From NCBI GenBank assembly GCA_944326915.1, contig CALVFT010000001.1:310001-374000 (forward strand): a stretch of DNA of 64,000 bases. Direction: 5' to 3'. The position numbers were made by a program, and so were the translations under genes. This stretch comes from Candidatus Gastranaerophilales bacterium. Its GTDB lineage: Bacteria > Cyanobacteriota > Vampirovibrionia > Gastranaerophilales > Gastranaerophilaceae. Each line of letters begins with the position of its first letter. The first letter of the stretch is position 1. Below are positions 1-9,612 of this stretch, one piece after another. The notes beneath the pieces are model-generated. The model had not been told where the DNA came from and ran no database searches. It saw only the letters and a program-made list of their open reading frames with translations.

Positions 1-303
1 CGTGTGTATTATATTTTTGATACTTTACCTGATCAAGAAAGAGGTAAGCACGCTCATAAAGAATTAGAACAAGTAATTGTTGCAATGGATGGAGCTTGTC
101 AGTTTGTTTTAGACGATGGAAAAACAAGAGAAGAAGTTTGGTTAAATCGCCCTGATATTGGTCTTTATATCGGGAAAAATATGTGGAGAGAGATGAGACA
201 TTTTTCTTATGGTTGTAAGTTAATGGTTCTTGCAAGTACACATTATGATGAAAAAGAATACATCAGAAACTATGATGAATTCTTAAAAGAGGTAAAAAAT
301 TAA
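1..303 (+). CDS. FdtA/QdtA-like sugar 3,4-ketoisomerase (5' truncated)
   Basis: Partial gene: the reading frame is open to the window edge, so the true start lies upstream. The visible 100 residues match the cupin-fold family of dTDP-4-keto-6-deoxyglucose 3,4-ketoisomerases (FdtA/QdtA, WxcM-like), which convert dTDP-4-keto- to dTDP-3-keto-6-deoxyhexose before amination. Seen: the RGKHAHKELEQ metal/histidine motif, LDDGK, LYIGKNMWREM and the C-terminal YDEKEYIRNYDEFL block typical of the family. Its TAA overlaps the next ATG (TAATG). The DegT/FdtB-like transaminase three genes downstream supports the role of making a 3-amino-3,6-dideoxyhexose for surface glycan. Confidence 0.85.
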   Translation, partial: RVYYIFDTLPDQERGKHAHKELEQVIVAMDGACQFVLDDGKTREEVWLNRPDIGLYIGKNMWREMRHFSYGCKLMVLASTHYDEKEYIRNYDEFLKEVKN

Positions 304-1802
304 TGATAAATGTTTTATTATTAACTTGTGGAACAAATGCCTCTTTTCATTTTACCAAAATTATAAAAGAGAAATTTAAAGATAATTTCAAAATTGTTGG
401 AACAGATATTAACAATGAGTATTTAGTTGCTTCAAGTATATATCTCGATAAATTTTATAAGGTTCCATATTCTTCTAGTCCGGAATTTTATCAACTAATT
501 TTAAATATATGCAAAGAAGAAAAAATTGATTATATATTACCATCATTTGATCTTGACCAAAAATTATTCTATTCAGGAAATCCTGATTTAGAAAAATTGG
601 GTGTAAAATCTTTTGCTATAAACAAAAATCTTTTAGAAATATATGAAGATAAACAGAAAATGAATGTTTTTCTAGAACAAAATTCATTCAAGTTACCCCA
701 AATATATAATATACAAGAATTAAAAGATGGCGAAAAATATATAATCAAACCTATCAAAGGAGTAGGCTCTTCTGGAATAGAATATTTAAATAAAGACGAA
801 ATTTTACAAAAAAATAATATTGAAAACTTTCTTATTGAAGAAATTTGCACAACACCTGAAATTACTCTAGAATGTTTTAATTTTCAAGGACGCATATCTT
901 CAGTAGCAAGAGAACGTATTGAAAGTAAATCAGGAGTATGTACAAAAACAAGAATTTACAAAGATTTTGAACTTGAAAAAATTGCAAAACGTTTTGCTTC
1001 AATCATTGATTTACCGATGTTTTTTAATATTCAATTTATGAAAAATTGTAATAATGAATACGTAATAACTGATGTTAATTTAAGATTGGCAGGAGGTATG
1101 AGTCTTTCTTATGCCGCAGGATGGGATGAAATATCTGCAATTGCAAATGTTATGCTAAAAAAAAGTCCAGAAGAGATATTCTCAACATTACCTAATAATA
1201 TTCAAGAACAATATATTGTAAGAACTTATACTGATATAGTTACTAAAAAAGTTCGTCCTACAGTTGCTTTTGATTTAGACGGAACTTTATTGGATAGCAG
1301 AGAAAGACATCAAATTGTATTGGATTATGTTTTATCGAAAAATGGGATCAAATTGGATACATCCAATTTGATTGAATTCAAAAAATCAGGTAAAAATAAT
1401 ATAGATTTTTTGATATCAAAAGGAATTAATCAAGATATTGCAAAAGAAATTCAAAAAGAATGGATAGAAAATATTGAGCAATACCAATTTTTAAAATTTG
1501 ACAAATTATATCCACATACACTTACTTTATTAAATGAATACAATGAAAAAAATGATTTAATATTAATTACTGCAAGAAATAATCAAAGCAATTGTAAAAA
1601 ACAATTAGCAGAGTTAGGTTTGAATCAATATTTTAAAGAAATTTATATAGTAGAACCTTGTCGTAAAACAGCAAATTTAAAAGCAGATGTTTTGGAAAAA
1701 AATAATGCAATCTTAATGATTGGTGACACTGAAGTTGACAAAACAGCTGCAGAAATCGCAAATATCGAATTTAAATTGATTAAAGGCGGATTTAGAAATT
1801 AA
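303..1802 (+). CDS. ATP-grasp enzyme fused to HAD-family hydrolase
   Basis: Two-domain protein of 499 residues. Residues about 1-310 look like a carbamoyl-phosphate-synthase-type ATP-grasp ligase: a Rossmann-like start (VLLLTCGTNASFHF), a nucleotide-binding stretch YIIKPIKGVGSSGIEY near residue 150 and the metal-binding end ITDVNLRLAGGMS near 260. From about residue 320 a HAD hydrolase follows, with motif I DLDGTLLDS, a LILITARNN motif II and the acidic motif IGDTEVDKTAA. The stop-start overlap with the upstream isomerase and 15-nt gap to the next gene indicate one operon. Likely role is ligation of an acid or amino acid in glycan modification with a linked phosphatase; the substrate is unknown. 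Confidence 0.8.
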   Translation: MINVLLLTCGTNASFHFTKIIKEKFKDNFKIVGTDINNEYLVASSIYLDKFYKVPYSSSPEFYQLILNICKEEKIDYILPSFDLDQKLFYSGNPDLEKLGVKSFAINKNLLEIYEDKQKMNVFLEQNSFKLPQIYNIQELKDGEKYIIKPIKGVGSSGIEYLNKDEILQKNNIENFLIEEICTTPEITLECFNFQGRISSVARERIESKSGVCTKTRIYKDFELEKIAKRFASIIDLPMFFNIQFMKNCNNEYVITDVNLRLAGGMSLSYAAGWDEISAIANVMLKKSPEEIFSTLPNNIQEQYIVRTYTDIVTKKVRPTVAFDLDGTLLDSRERHQIVLDYVLSKNGIKLDTSNLIEFKKSGKNNIDFLISKGINQDIAKEIQKEWIENIEQYQFLKFDKLYPHTLTLLNEYNEKNDLILITARNNQSNCKKQLAELGLNQYFKEIYIVEPCRKTANLKADVLEKNNAILMIGDTEVDKTAAEIANIEFKLIKGGFRN

Positions 1803-1817
1803 GAAAGGAATAATTAC

Positions 1818-2933
1818 ATGTTTGAATTAAAAAAATATAAAAAACTAATTTACAATTGTGTATGGGATAATGGTTTTAAAATAGTTCATGCATACGCTAA
1901 ACACTATAATTTTGGAGATAATGCTTTAGCATATGGTGTAAAAAATATGATTTCAAAATACTTGACACCAGATGCTAGGTATGAAAATATTGATGTTCAC
2001 ACAACTATATTCAACAAAAATGTTATATCCAATATTAATAAAGCCAACTTATTCCTTGTTGGAGGAGGAGGCTTAATTGATACTTTCACAACAGAAAATA
2101 AGTATTGGCTATTTAACTTGGAAGATAAAGATATACATTTTTTAAAAACACCACTTGTATTTTATGGATTGGGTTATAATAATTTTGAAAATGTAAACTT
2201 AAATAAAAAAACCATAAAAAATTTAAAAAATTTAATTAATAAATCTATTTCTTTTTCTGTCAGAAATGATGGTACACGTGATAGATTATTGAAAGAAGGT
2301 TTAGATTTAAAAGAAATTCCAGATCCAGGATTTTTTTGTAATGGGAACCATCCAAAACCTGAAATCGATGGTAAATACGTGATGATTCAATTAGCTTTTG
2401 ATAGCTTAAAACAAAGAAAAATAGATAAAAGTATTTTGTTAGATAATATTGTAAAAACATGTTCTGAGCTACTAAAGAAAAATTATTCTATTGTATTAGC
2501 TCCTCATTGTTATCCAGATATATCTATCTCTAAAGAAATTGTTGATTTATTAAATAATCCAAAAGTAATTATGTGGAATTGGTATGAAATAATAAAAGAA
2601 GAAAATGTAAGTTTAGGTTTGGGATACTACAAATATGCAAGTTTTGTAATTGGAATGAGAGGACATTCTCAAATTTGCCCTATAGGTATGGGAACTCCTG
2701 TAATATCGCTAATAAACCATCCTAAACATTTGGGATTATTGAAAAAAATTAATCAAACCGATTTTGTTGTAAATATTACAAATGAAACATTTGACAAAAC
2801 ACTCATTGAATTTGTTAATATTATTGAAGATAAGCACGATGAAATTGTAAAAAATAATAAATTACTAACGCAACAATTAGAACATCAAACTCAATTACAC
2901 ATTGAAGAAATAAAAGAAAAATTAAATATATAG
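1818..2933 (+). CDS. Polysaccharide pyruvyl transferase family protein
   Basis: 371 residues resembling the CsaB/WcaK polysaccharide pyruvyltransferase family, which adds ketal pyruvate to sugars of surface polymers. Seen: an N-terminal [14 protein letters not shown] block, the glycine-rich [20 protein letters not shown] in the middle and the C-terminal nucleotide-sugar-like site [19 protein letters not shown] followed by NHPK. A clear AAGGAA Shine-Dalgarno precedes the ATG. It sits inside the amino-sugar operon, so cytoplasmic modification of a glycan unit is expected. Some family members have other activities, so the exact reaction is not certain. Confidence 0.8.
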   Translation: MFELKKYKKLIYNCVWDNGFKIVHAYAKHYNFGDNALAYGVKNMISKYLTPDARYENIDVHTTIFNKNVISNINKANLFLVGGGGLIDTFTTENKYWLFNLEDKDIHFLKTPLVFYGLGYNNFENVNLNKKTIKNLKNLINKSISFSVRNDGTRDRLLKEGLDLKEIPDPGFFCNGNHPKPEIDGKYVMIQLAFDSLKQRKIDKSILLDNIVKTCSELLKKNYSIVLAPHCYPDISISKEIVDLLNNPKVIMWNWYEIIKEENVSLGLGYYKYASFVIGMRGHSQICPIGMGTPVISLINHPKHLGLLKKINQTDFVVNITNETFDKTLIEFVNIIEDKHDEIVKNNKLLTQQLEHQTQLHIEEIKEKLNI

Positions 2934-2946
2934 ACATAGGTTACAC

Positions 2947-4035
2947 ATGATTAAATTTTTAGATTTAGAAAAAATAAATAATCGTTTTAGAGATGAAATT
3001 GACTTAAGGATTAAAACAATTCTTGATAAGGGATGGTATCTGCAAGGAGAAGAAAACGAAAGTTTTACCAAAAACTTTGCACAATACTGTGGCACAAAAC
3101 ACTGTATTGGTGTAGCAAATGGACTTGATGCTCTTAACCTTATTATTAAAGCATTTGGATTTGGTGATGGAGACGAGATTATTGTACCTGCAAATACTTA
3201 CATTGCAACAATTCTTGCAATTTCTCAAAACGGTTGTACACCAATTTTGGTAGAACCTGACATAAATACTTATAATATTAATCCTGATTTAATCGAAGAA
3301 AAAATTACAGAAAAAACAAAAGCTATAATGGTTGTACACCTATATGGTCAAGCCGTACAAATGGAAAAAATTTGGGAATTAGCTAAAAAATATGATCTTA
3401 AAGTAATTGAAGACTCTGCTCAAGCTCATGGCACTGTTTATAATGGTAAACGAGCTGGAAATTTATCTGATGCATCAGCATTTTCTTTCTACCCTGGAAA
3501 AAATCTTGGCTGCTTAGGAGATGGAGGAGCAGTCACAACAAACGATGATAATTTGGCAGCAAAAATTAAAGCTATTGCAAATTATGGAAGTGATAGAAAA
3601 TATCACCATATTTATAAAGGAGTAAATTCTCGTCTTGATGAAATCCAAGCTGCTGTACTTGACGTCAAACTAAAATATTTAGATCAAGATAATGAAAAAC
3701 GTCGTAAAATTGCCAAATATTATCGTGAGAATATCAAAAATGAGAACATTATTCTTCCTGCAACATATAATGAAACTTCTCACGTATGGCATGTTTTTGT
3801 TGTCAGAACTAATGAACGAGATAGATTTCAAAGGTACTTACAAAACAACGATATTCAAACAATAATTCATTATCCAACTCCACCTCACAAACAAGGTGCA
3901 TACTCAGAATGGAATGACCTGTCATTACCTATAACTGAAGAAATACACAAAACCATAATCAGTATACCAATTTCACCGGTTATGACTGAAAAAGAAATTC
4001 AAAGAATAATGGAGGTTATCAATGAATATGTTTAA
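2947..4035 (+). CDS. DegT/DnrJ/EryC1/StrS aminotransferase, FdtB/QdtB-like
   Basis: PLP-dependent sugar aminotransferase of 362 residues, full length for the family. Seen: the N-terminal substrate-site block, GVANGLDAL, the PLP-stacking Asp in [10 protein letters not shown], the Schiff-base Lys in SFYPGKNLG and the conserved C-terminal part with [10 protein letters not shown]. Together with the FdtA-like isomerase it should convert a 3-keto-6-deoxy nucleotide sugar to the 3-amino sugar. Its 3' end overlaps the next start by 14 nt, so translation is probably coupled. Confidence 0.87.
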   Translation: MIKFLDLEKINNRFRDEIDLRIKTILDKGWYLQGEENESFTKNFAQYCGTKHCIGVANGLDALNLIIKAFGFGDGDEIIVPANTYIATILAISQNGCTPILVEPDINTYNINPDLIEEKITEKTKAIMVVHLYGQAVQMEKIWELAKKYDLKVIEDSAQAHGTVYNGKRAGNLSDASAFSFYPGKNLGCLGDGGAVTTNDDNLAAKIKAIANYGSDRKYHHIYKGVNSRLDEIQAAVLDVKLKYLDQDNEKRRKIAKYYRENIKNENIILPATYNETSHVWHVFVVRTNERDRFQRYLQNNDIQTIIHYPTPPHKQGAYSEWNDLSLPITEEIHKTIISIPISPVMTEKEIQRIMEVINEYV

Positions 4036-4906
4036 ATTTATATTTCTTAAATTTTACTACAAAATTTGTATGCTTAGTACACATTTAATCCCAAATAAAA
4101 AATTAAGAAAGGATATCAAAGAAACATACAAATATAAACTAGTGGTGTTAGAAAATGAAAATGTTAATAATATTCAAATGTTAGATAGTACATTATCTAT
4201 CGAATATATTATTAAGAATAAGTGTAATGTATCAAGATATGGAGATGGTGAAATTGGCTACTTATTGGATCCTAATTTTCATCATTTCTTTCAACCTTAT
4301 AACCCTAAACTTGTAGAAAAATTAAAATATATATTACAACATCCAATAGATAATTGTTTAATTTGTATACCAATATGGATGAAAAACTTAAATACTAATA
4401 TACAGTTTCATCAAAAATGTATAGTAAATTTTTGGTTTAAATTTTACAAATATATCAATAAAAATTATACATACGGATGTGCAAATTTATTTTGCCCAAG
4501 TTCATTAAAAATTAATAGCATAGAACATATTAAACAAATATGGAACAATGAAGATATTGTTATTGTAACAGGAATTAACTCTAGTTTTATTTTTGAAAAT
4601 TATTTATTTGATAATACTAAATCTGTAAATTTCATTTATTCAAAAGCAGTTGACGCGTTTTCAGAATACGATACTCTATTAAATAAAATTAAAACAGATA
4701 AAACAAAATTATACTTGTTATCATTAGGCTTGACTGCAACTGTTTTAGCATATGATTTAGCTAAAATTAATATTCGAGCAATCGATATTGGCCATATAAC
4801 TAATTATTATTTAGAAAGTATTGGAAAAATGAAAAATATCGAACAATTAAGACAAAGCAGAGAATTTATAGATGGTAAAACAGACATTAGAAAAAACTTG
4901 GAGTAA
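4022..4906 (+). CDS. GT-D fold glycosyltransferase (DUF1792-like)
   Basis: 294 residues. The stretch [14 protein letters not shown] near residue 75 matches the signature of GT-D glycosyltransferases (family typified by streptococcal serine-rich-repeat glycan enzymes), where the D-G-E residues bind metal and nucleotide sugar. The C-terminal part [19 protein letters not shown]-type region and a final [11 protein letters not shown] fit the same fold. No membrane segment or signal peptide, so it acts in the cytoplasm on a glycan intermediate. The start overlaps the aminotransferase gene. Function as a glycosyltransferase is a family-level inference. Confidence 0.72.
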   Translation: MNMFKFIFLKFYYKICMLSTHLIPNKKLRKDIKETYKYKLVVLENENVNNIQMLDSTLSIEYIIKNKCNVSRYGDGEIGYLLDPNFHHFFQPYNPKLVEKLKYILQHPIDNCLICIPIWMKNLNTNIQFHQKCIVNFWFKFYKYINKNYTYGCANLFCPSSLKINSIEHIKQIWNNEDIVIVTGINSSFIFENYLFDNTKSVNFIYSKAVDAFSEYDTLLNKIKTDKTKLYLLSLGLTATVLAYDLAKINIRAIDIGHITNYYLESIGKMKNIEQLRQSREFIDGKTDIRKNLE

Positions 4907-4915
4907 ATTAAAATT

Positions 4916-5875
4916 ATGAAAAATCTTGTATCTGTTATTATCCCTGCATATAATCATGAAAAATATATTCAAGAAACAATACAATCAATAATTGACCAAA
5001 CTTATTCAAATATTGAATTAATAGTTATTGATGACGGCTCAAAAGATTCAACTTGGGAAAAAATTCAAGAAATGAAACAAATTTGTGAAAATAGATTCTC
5101 ACGTGTTGTTTTTGAATCTCAACAAAATCAAGGTACTTGTCAAACACTGAATAAACTAATCAATTATACTCAAGGAGAATATATATATATTATTGCTTCC
5201 GATGATATTGCAAAACCTAATGCTATTGAAATAGAATATCAATTCTTATCTCGACACAAAAATTTTGCTTTATGCGTTGGAGATAATGAATTTATTGATG
5301 AAAAATCTAAACGCTGTTATTGGGATACAAACCAAAACATTGTTTATGATAAATTAAAAGCTCAATATTTCACCTTCGGTCATTTTTTACAACAAGCTAT
5401 TCCAATAAACTTTATTTCAAAAGAATTTGGTCGTTACGATAAACTTTATCAAAATAACCATGTTCCAAATGGTTATTTAATTAGAAAATCTATTTTTGCT
5501 AGAATTGGATTGTATGTACCAGAAGCTCCACTAGAAGATTATTGGTTAATGTTACAAATTTCAAAATTTGCAAAAATGAAATTTATTGATAAAATTTTAT
5601 TCTCATATCGATGGCATAGTACAAATACTGTAAAAAATAGAGAAAAAATGATTTCTATAACAGAAAAAACTCAACAATATGAAAAAAGATTATTAATGAA
5701 TTCTAATTTTAAAAACATGCTTCCTATTGTTAAAGATGTTTATATTAATGGTTACTATTACAAAAAAATTGGAATTCCACATATATTAGAATGTTTGTAT
5801 TATAAGAAAAATAATCATACAAGAAAAATTATTAAATTATTTGGACAAAAAGTATTTATGTTCGAAAAAAATTAA
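4916..5875 (+). CDS. Family 2 glycosyltransferase
   Basis: 319-residue GT-A fold glycosyltransferase. Seen: the opening VSVIIPAYNHEKYIQET, the nucleotide-binding LIVIDDGSKDST and a DxD-like YIIASDDIAKP metal site near residue 98, with EDYWLMLQ as the probable catalytic-base region near 208. It is the last gene of the surface-glycan operon and lies 9 nt after the GT-D gene. The acceptor and donor cannot be read from sequence. No clear terminator with a T-run follows. Confidence 0.9.
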   Translation: MKNLVSVIIPAYNHEKYIQETIQSIIDQTYSNIELIVIDDGSKDSTWEKIQEMKQICENRFSRVVFESQQNQGTCQTLNKLINYTQGEYIYIIASDDIAKPNAIEIEYQFLSRHKNFALCVGDNEFIDEKSKRCYWDTNQNIVYDKLKAQYFTFGHFLQQAIPINFISKEFGRYDKLYQNNHVPNGYLIRKSIFARIGLYVPEAPLEDYWLMLQISKFAKMKFIDKILFSYRWHSTNTVKNREKMISITEKTQQYEKRLLMNSNFKNMLPIVKDVYINGYYYKKIGIPHILECLYYKKNNHTRKIIKLFGQKVFMFEKN

Positions 5876-6062
5876 ACTTACTTTTTACTAGTATGTTGTG
5901 ACAATTGAATTTCTTAAATTCGGACTAATTCCGGCAGTCATTTTATCTTTATTTTGATAATTAAATTGAATATCAGTTATGTAACTCTCATACCAAGTGG
6001 TTATGTATTATCTCAAGCAAAAATATATAGATTTTTGCGAGTCACTAAAAACATATTTACAA

Positions 6063-9000
6063 CTAGACTTTTAATCTGAATATTCTATAAGTACCGTGTT
6101 CGCCTTTTCCATCGCCTATACCTCTAGATTTAAAGTCATCCCAACGAAGGTTATCTGTTTCATCTGCATATCCTTGACCATTACCATTAGTAATAAATGC
6201 GTGTCCTGCCTGATGTTCATATCCTTTTCCAGGGATGAATACGCCTAAATATCCTGCAGGTAAATTTTTGATATCAGTAGCATTAAGTTCTCTTGCTGTA
6301 CCATCACCAAGACTTACATATTTTACCTCTTCAAATAGTTCCGGATGTTTACTGTAATATGTAGCTAAATCCTTTGCATTTTCACATTTATTCCAGCTTC
6401 CATCAGGGTTTTTAAAACCAATTTTTGACCTATCATTAACAACTTTTGCACTCTGTAATGAAGCCTTTACACCAGTTGTACAATTACCGCCGCAATCCAT
6501 CATTGCTGCTACATCAGAAGCACATTCTGCTAAGACTCTTTGTTGTTTTGGCAAATAATTTCCATTTGCATCATATGGATTTACACCCTTATCTGCTTCA
6601 ACTTTAAATCCACGATATTGGCCATCATTTGCAGTAACATGTGAACGACCATTTGCTCCTCGTCTAAAGTCTTTTACGTTAGCAGCATTAATTATTATAG
6701 ATCTTTCTCCACGAGCCTGAAGTCTCTCATTTACCACATCTCCAGATGCTAATGCAGGAATAATACTGCTTGAAGGGACATCATGTTCATTTACTATTAC
6801 CTGTCTTGATTCAAGATAATTTTTTCTAAATTCACTTTGTGTTTTTTCGGCTTCGCTTCTAATTCGCGCAGGATCTATTAAGTTTGATACTCGTGCTTTT
6901 AAACCATCCAGTTTACCAAGTATTAACTGAGCATCTTTTTGAGTAATCGAAGAAGCTTCTTCTGCTGTAAGTCCATATCCAAAAGCAATTTCATTCTTTC
7001 TTACTGCTGCAAGAAGGTTATCTTTTAATTGTTTTGGCATATTTGGATTGTTTTGAAGGGCACTTTCTAGCGTTTGAATATCTTTTTTAGAATTGGCTAC
7101 ATTTGTTGTATATGCAGAAGGCATAAATATTACTGTACCAATTTTACCATTGTTACCCTGTGATTCTACCCCTAATATATCGGCACGTCTTTGAGAGCTT
7201 TCATCATGTTTTATTGCATAATAATTAGATGTATATGCTCTAACATTTCTTGCATAAGCAGCATCTTTTATACTCAAATTAGCATCTTTTAACAAATTTA
7301 ATTTTGATGAATTACCGTTGTATAACAATGCTATCAAATCATTTTGAGTAATTTGTTGGCCTTTGTCTGAAATATTTGCATTATTTTTTTCTAAACGAGC
7401 TTGCCAAGCACCTGTTTCTGCAACTATTCGCTTATTATTTAAAACAATCATTGTTGCAATAGCTTGTTTTTCAGGGGATGTACGAATGTCTTCACCTGAA
7501 TGAATTCCAAATGCTGCAAATTGTTTTTTTAGAGTTGGATTATCTTTTATAAATTCATCAACTTTAACCTGTGTTATACCATATGATTTTGTACCATCAG
7601 TATATTTACCGTGAAATTCTTCAACAGAAGAAGATAATGATCCTCCAACATCAAAAATTGTATCTTTTATAAAACCTGGTAAACTATCGTTGTAATAAAC
7701 TGCATCCATGGTTTGTTTAGCAATATTTCTCCATTGCGTAGTTGTTTCTCCAGATTGGGTAGTATATGTTTTTGCTCCGAAGTGAGTTTCTTGCTCTGCA
7801 ATACCCATAGCCAAGTTCGCTAAATTGTCATATTGTTCATTAGTTATGCCTAAAGTAGACATTATTTTTGATTTATTTTTTTCCAAAGAATCAGCAAACT
7901 TATTACCTACTTCATTTAAGTGTTCTGGACGATTTATTTCTATTTTTGTAGGAATTTTACTGCTATCTATTGTTCTTTGGGCATCAACTTTTTTATTATA
8001 AGAAACTGCTTTTTTATATCGTGTTTCTGTATAAACAGGTTTACCATTTTCGTATTTGGTTATCACTTGACGATTATTATATAATTGATTTTGTTGAACA
8101 ATGTTTCCTTGACTGTCTAATATAAGACTTTTTTTATCTCTGAAAAATTCAGGAGTCAGAATTCTATTCCAGTTTGGATTTTTGAAATTCATTTTGTCTT
8201 CATCAAGACTCATTCTATATCCGTTTTTGATTTTTTCAACATTGCATTCTATACCTTGCATACGTAAATTAATAATCTTATTTTGTAAATTTTCAGGCAA
8301 ACGCAATTCATTCATCATAAGCATACGAGAACGTTCTGCTTGTGACATATTTTCTGCTGGAGTTTTTCCTTTTGGAGCTTTTATCTCTACAGGCTTTTTA
8401 GTTACTTTCCAGTTCATCTTACCATTAGCCCATTTGCCTTCTAAAACAGAACCATTTTGCATGTTATTTATTTGAGAAGACATTTTACCTGTCTTATCAT
8501 AACGCAATTCTATCGAAGCAATCTTATGATTTTTCATATAATTGCCTCCTGATGTTTGAATGATTGAAAACCCTCCGTCAGAATTTCTAACAATTTGACA
8601 TTTTCCACCATTTTTACTTATTTCAGCAGCACGTTGAGTTATGGTATCAGGAATATTTACTCTATGATTTACAGAATTTCTCTGAGATCTTATTTGACGA
8701 GCTGATATTTTTTGTGCATGCTCTGTTTGGGCATAACGATCTTCTAAAACCTCCATATCTTCTGAATAGTTGCTACTTTGTTTTAATTTATCAGCAGCAC
8801 CTTCTTCAAGATCAATCTTTTGACCTACCATCAACCAACCTTGTTTACTTAACTGGTTTTGTGATTTCAAACGAGCTCGCAATTTATCAGCGTATGTTTT
8901 TGCATCATCACCTGTTAATCCTAACTTTTGGGCAATTACTTCAGGAGTATCACCCGGTTGAACTGTATATTTTTCATATTTAACTTCTGCTTTTATAGGA

Positions 9001-9377
9001 TTTTCTTGTCTTGGAGTTGTAGAAGGTTCATCTAGTACTTCATCAAAATAGGCTGATAAACTATTTACATCAAAATTCTTTTTGTTACCACTTTCATCTG
9101 ACTGACCATAACCAAAAATCTGGTTTAATTCTTCTTGACTAATCATGTTATCATTTGACTGGTATTGAAGTAATGTATTCTTAATTCGAGCAATTTCTGC
9201 CTCATCAAATACATTATTTGTAATACCTCCATTTTGAGAGTAATCAAATTTTGAAAAAACAGATCCAGCTGTATACTTTCCAACAAGTTTATCTAAATTA
9301 GATAAACTTATGGTTTTACCATTATATAGCTTTATATTTAACTGATTTCCATCCTGTTTTCCAATGTTATTGGACAT
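6063..9377 (-). CDS. Large EF-hand-like/LysM/lysozyme-like protein with C-terminal cysteine-peptidase-like region
   Basis: 1104 residues with no signal peptide or membrane segment. Order: calcium-loop-like segments (FDYSQNGGITNNVFDEAE near 44-62, SNDNMISQEEL near 74-84); a LysM domain (KYTVQPGDTPEVIAQKLGL, about 136-190); a long middle region; a lysozyme-like segment starting at LAMGIAEQETHFG (candidate catalytic Glu, about residue 525) with SYGITQVKVDEF after it; and a C-terminal region with ECASDVAAMMDCGGNCTTG and GHAFITNGNG, which look like Cys and His of a CHAP/NlpC-type peptidase or amidase. It probably remodels peptidoglycan. How it leaves the cytoplasm is unclear, and its promoter (9410-9437) is of the sigma-28-like type found in front of five other genes here. 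Confidence 0.7.
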   Translation of the reverse strand: MSNNIGKQDGNQLNIKLYNGKTISLSNLDKLVGKYTAGSVFSKFDYSQNGGITNNVFDEAEIARIKNTLLQYQSNDNMISQEELNQIFGYGQSDESGNKKNFDVNSLSAYFDEVLDEPSTTPRQENPIKAEVKYEKYTVQPGDTPEVIAQKLGLTGDDAKTYADKLRARLKSQNQLSKQGWLMVGQKIDLEEGAADKLKQSSNYSEDMEVLEDRYAQTEHAQKISARQIRSQRNSVNHRVNIPDTITQRAAEISKNGGKCQIVRNSDGGFSIIQTSGGNYMKNHKIASIELRYDKTGKMSSQINNMQNGSVLEGKWANGKMNWKVTKKPVEIKAPKGKTPAENMSQAERSRMLMMNELRLPENLQNKIINLRMQGIECNVEKIKNGYRMSLDEDKMNFKNPNWNRILTPEFFRDKKSLILDSQGNIVQQNQLYNNRQVITKYENGKPVYTETRYKKAVSYNKKVDAQRTIDSSKIPTKIEINRPEHLNEVGNKFADSLEKNKSKIMSTLGITNEQYDNLANLAMGIAEQETHFGAKTYTTQSGETTTQWRNIAKQTMDAVYYNDSLPGFIKDTIFDVGGSLSSSVEEFHGKYTDGTKSYGITQVKVDEFIKDNPTLKKQFAAFGIHSGEDIRTSPEKQAIATMIVLNNKRIVAETGAWQARLEKNNANISDKGQQITQNDLIALLYNGNSSKLNLLKDANLSIKDAAYARNVRAYTSNYYAIKHDESSQRRADILGVESQGNNGKIGTVIFMPSAYTTNVANSKKDIQTLESALQNNPNMPKQLKDNLLAAVRKNEIAFGYGLTAEEASSITQKDAQLILGKLDGLKARVSNLIDPARIRSEAEKTQSEFRKNYLESRQVIVNEHDVPSSSIIPALASGDVVNERLQARGERSIIINAANVKDFRRGANGRSHVTANDGQYRGFKVEADKGVNPYDANGNYLPKQQRVLAECASDVAAMMDCGGNCTTGVKASLQSAKVVNDRSKIGFKNPDGSWNKCENAKDLATYYSKHPELFEEVKYVSLGDGTARELNATDIKNLPAGYLGVFIPGKGYEHQAGHAFITNGNGQGYADETDNLRWDDFKSRGIGDGKGEHGTYRIFRLKV

Positions 9378-9409
9378 TTCTACCTCATAGTATTATAATA
9401 ACATTCAAT

Positions 9410-9437
9410 ATTTCGGCTAACTAGGTATAAAAATTTA
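9410..9437 (-). promoter_or_regulatory. Sigma-28-like promoter of the 1104-aa gene
   Basis: Read on the minus strand: TAAATTTT (9437-9430), 12 nt, GCCGAAAT (9417-9410). FliA/SigD promoters have TAAA(GTTT) and GCCGATAA/T boxes, so this is one mismatch in each box apart from spacing. The ATG at 9377 would follow a leader of roughly 25 nt. Same spacing as the boxes at 21364, 30126, 44455, 44897 and 48263. Confidence 0.6.
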
Positions 9438-9573
9438 ATTTAAACTTTCTTTTTATTAAGTTTTTTTACAAAATACTCCCAGGATATTCTCCATAAATAC
9501 CCGCATAAAAATAAAATCTGGTACAAACTCTTTTTTAATTAATACTATTCTACCCAAATTATTAATTTTATAA

Positions 9574-9591
9574 ACTCAAAACTATTTGAGT
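9574..9591. other. Inverted repeat in spacer 9378-9612
   Basis: ACTCAAA, 4-nt loop, TTTGAGT: a perfect 7-bp hairpin just past the stop of the minus-strand 381-aa gene. It may be a weak terminator for that gene, though the following bases are only A/T-mixed and not a T-run. The rest of this 235-nt spacer contains the promoter at 9410-9437 and nothing else I can read. Confidence 0.35.
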
Positions 9592-9612
9592 ATAAACAAA
9601 TACCTTAAATGA

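Noticed and set aside
6016-6037. GCAAAAAT/ATTTTTGC hairpin near 6020 as terminator of the glycan operon or the large minus-strand gene
   Set aside because: No T-run in either direction; left unassigned.
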